Part shown: positions 62,769-64,000 of the stretch, in pieces
How positions within the stretch are numbered: the first letter of the stretch is position 1
Layout of the letters: each line of letters begins with the position of its first letter
Origin: an uncultured bacterium
Lineage (GTDB): Bacteria > Bacillota_I > Bacilli_A > RF39 > UBA660
DNA length: 64,000 nt
Direction: 5' to 3'
Assembly (NCBI GenBank): GCA_905216155.1
Contig: CAJMSU010000001.1
Span: forward strand, 22,647-86,646
Notes under the pieces: generated by a model
Told to the model about the DNA's origin: nothing
The model's database searches: none
What the model saw: only the letters and a program-made list of their open reading frames with translations
Position numbers and translations under genes: made by a program

Positions 62769-63385
62769 TATAATTTACTTTCTTCTGCTTCAGTTAATTT
62801 TAAATAGTTTGGATTTACAAGGTGTGGATTAATATTTGCTTTATATTTTACATAATTTGTTATTTTTTTAATGTCTGGACTATATGTCACTTTATTATCT
62901 ATCTCTTCTATTTCATCATTTGTGATAAAAATGTAATCCTTATTTTCCAATTTTTTCATTAAGTCTGTTAATTTAATATGCTGTGGTGATAAAATTTCTT
63001 GATTATCACTGTTGTATATAGCTGCAAATACAAATCCTCTTCTAGCATCTATTATTGGAACCTTAATTTTATTATCTTGATTTGATAACATCATTGCCTC
63101 TAGTGAGGTTATTGTAGTTATTGGAATATTTAAACTCCAAGCATATACTTTTGCTATTGTTATACCTATTCTTATACCAGTAAATGATCCGGGTCCATCT
63201 ACTACTACAATTTTTGTTATTTGATTTGGTTCAATATTATTTTTTTCAAACATTGAAACAATTTCAGGAAGAGCATATTCAGATAATGTATGACCATATT
63301 CTTTTTTTATTTCACAGATAATTTTATCTTTTTCCACAATACCTGTGTATAAAAAATTTGAAGACGTATCTATATATAAAATCAT
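62768..63385 (-). CDS. tsaB: tRNA threonylcarbamoyladenosine biosynthesis protein TsaB
   Basis: 205 residues. ILYIDTSSNFLYTGIV, GHTLSEYALPEIVSMF, VVVDGPGSFTGIRIGITIAK and ITTITSLEAMM are the TsaB (YeaZ) landmarks. It is the TsaD partner in forming t6A and has a degenerate ATPase fold. The ATG overlaps tsaE by 4 bases. The operon runs tsaE-tsaB-rimI. Confidence 0.95.
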   Translation of the reverse strand: MILYIDTSSNFLYTGIVEKDKIICEIKKEYGHTLSEYALPEIVSMFEKNNIEPNQITKIVVVDGPGSFTGIRIGITIAKVYAWSLNIPITTITSLEAMMLSNQDNKIKVPIIDARRGFVFAAIYNSDNQEILSPQHIKLTDLMKKLENKDYIFITNDEIEEIDNKVTYSPDIKKITNYVKYKANINPHLVNPNYLKLTEAEESKL

Positions 63386-63840
63386 AATACAGCCTCACAT
63401 AATTCCTCATATTTTTTGCCATGTGGTGTAATTACTATAATTCTTTTATTTTCATCTTCTCCAGAACTTTTTATTTTTATATCTAATCTATTTTTAGGAA
63501 GATAATCTGGTATCATATCAGCCCATTCAATTATAGTAATACCTTTTCTAGTGTAATATTCTTCTATACCTAAATCTTCAACTTTGCCATCTAGTCTATA
63601 TACATCCATATGATATAATGGCATATCACCTGTTGTGTATTCTTTTATAATATTAAAAGTTGGAGATGTTATTTCTTCATCTATTTCCATAGCCTGTGCA
63701 AATCCTTTAGTAAACAGTGTTTTTCCTGTACCTAGGTCTCCTTTTAAGCATATAACCATATTGGGAAACTTTTCTGATTCAATATTTTGAGCAAGTTCAA
63801 TTGTTTCTTCCTCTGAATAAGTTGTAATTTTATAATCCAT
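63382..63840 (-). CDS. tsaE: tRNA threonylcarbamoyladenosine biosynthesis ATPase TsaE
   Basis: 152 residues. P-loop CLKGDLGTGKTLFTKG (34-41), switch-like ITSPTFNIIKEY, and the Walker-B-like block HMDVYRLDG, then IIEWADMIPDYLP, give a full-length YjeE/TsaE. It cycles ATP to regenerate the TsaB-TsaD complex. GGGTGA precedes ATG 63840 and a promoter with TATAAT (63866-63861) and TTGTAT (63888-63883), 16 bases apart, overlaps the terminator of the rRNA operon upstream. Confidence 0.95.
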   Translation of the reverse strand: MDYKITTYSEEETIELAQNIESEKFPNMVICLKGDLGTGKTLFTKGFAQAMEIDEEITSPTFNIIKEYTTGDMPLYHMDVYRLDGKVEDLGIEEYYTRKGITIIEWADMIPDYLPKNRLDIKIKSSGEDENKRIIVITPHGKKYEELCEAVL

Positions 63841-63860
63841 ATTTTCTTCACCCAGTTTTT

Positions 63861-63888
63861 ATTATACCAAAAAAAAGGAGTTATACAA
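63861..63888 (-). promoter_or_regulatory. Sigma-70 promoter of the tsaE operon
   Basis: On the minus strand TTGTAT (63888-63883) and TATAAT (63866-63861) are 16 bases apart, 20 bases before the tsaE ATG. The -35 box lies inside the rRNA terminator hairpin. Confidence 0.65.
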
Positions 63889-63892
63889 CTCT
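63867..63892 (-). terminator. Terminator of the rRNA operon
   Basis: On the minus strand GAGTT-GTAT-AACTC is followed by CTTTTTTTT, about 55 bases past the 3' end of the 5S gene. The stem is short. Confidence 0.7.
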
Positions 63893-63946
63893 TATTGAAA
63901 ATATTTATTGTAAATGATGTCTAATCATTAACAAACAAAAAAAATT

Positions 63947-64000
63947 CTTGGCAACTTCCTATTTTCGCATACACTATCGTCGGCGTTAAGTGGCTTAACT
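63947..64000 (-). rRNA. rrf: 5S ribosomal RNA, 3' part
   Basis: Read on the minus strand from the window edge: AGUUAAGCC near the start, GCCGACGAUAGU in the middle, then GCGAAAAUAGG and GUUGCCAAG at the 3' end. This is the order and spacing of the 3' half of bacillar 5S rRNA (AGTTAAG loop, CGCCGATGGTAGT, GAGAGTAGGACG, GCCAAG). The 3' end is placed at about 63947; the rest lies outside the window, presumably after 23S. Confidence 0.88.

Overview
The window comes from a very AT-rich, low-GC Gram-positive bacterium. LTA-synthase-like, LytR-CpsA-Psr, PASTA, sortase and glucosaminidase proteins point to a Bacillota member with a wall. The style (small membrane proteins, degraded PD-(D/E)XK 'transposase' genes, SBP-GGDEF fusions, DUF6020-type proteins) resembles uncultured gut Bacilli of the RF39/Erysipelotrichia type, but that placement is inference. 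Conserved Trp residues in LigA are read from TGG, and the overlapping reading frames use TGA as a stop, so the standard bacterial code applies rather than the Mycoplasma code.

Region 1 (1-21.0 kb, all minus strand) is a surface-polysaccharide locus. In transcription order it holds an SGNH hydrolase and GalE, then (after a terminator and a new promoter) a polymerase/GT4 fusion, GT2 enzymes, a small DUF7666-like protein and a CDP-glycerol-transferase-like enzyme. A Wzm/Wzt-type exporter follows with its own consensus promoter. A second consensus promoter then drives a GT32-type bimodular transferase, a GT2 bimodular transferase, a coiled-coil microprotein, a GT4 enzyme, two large polytopic membrane proteins, an acyltransferase and a GT2 gene cut by the window edge. 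Together they suggest assembly, decoration and export of a teichoic-acid-like or capsular polymer.

Region 2 (21.1-40.2 kb) is envelope-related: a kinase-less PASTA protein, a second DUF6020-type protein, an M29 aminopeptidase, a large secreted glucosaminidase with Ig-like repeats, an LCP ligase with extra domains, a TetR regulator, an LTA-synthase-like enzyme, a BrkB-like protein and an SBP-GGDEF protein with a degenerate GGDEF motif. It also holds the decayed mobile DNA: a PD-(D/E)XK pseudogene next to a hairpin, and an internally deleted IS30-type element inside a 16-bp direct duplication. A second relic of the PD-(D/E)XK unit, with the same hairpin, lies at 43.5-43.7 kb.

Region 3 (40.2-64 kb) is mostly housekeeping: GatCAB, LigA, PcrA, a nucleotidyltransferase, a Bax-inhibitor-like protein, and TsaE-TsaB-RimI then TsaD for the tRNA t6A modification. 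Between these lie a cadherin-like surface protein, a sortase plus thioester/Cna-B adhesin operon, an SsuABC/NMT1-type ABC importer (plus strand) and an alcohol dehydrogenase-FIST pair. The window ends inside a 5S rRNA gene on the minus strand, so an rRNA operon lies just beyond it. No tRNA gene or CRISPR array was seen.
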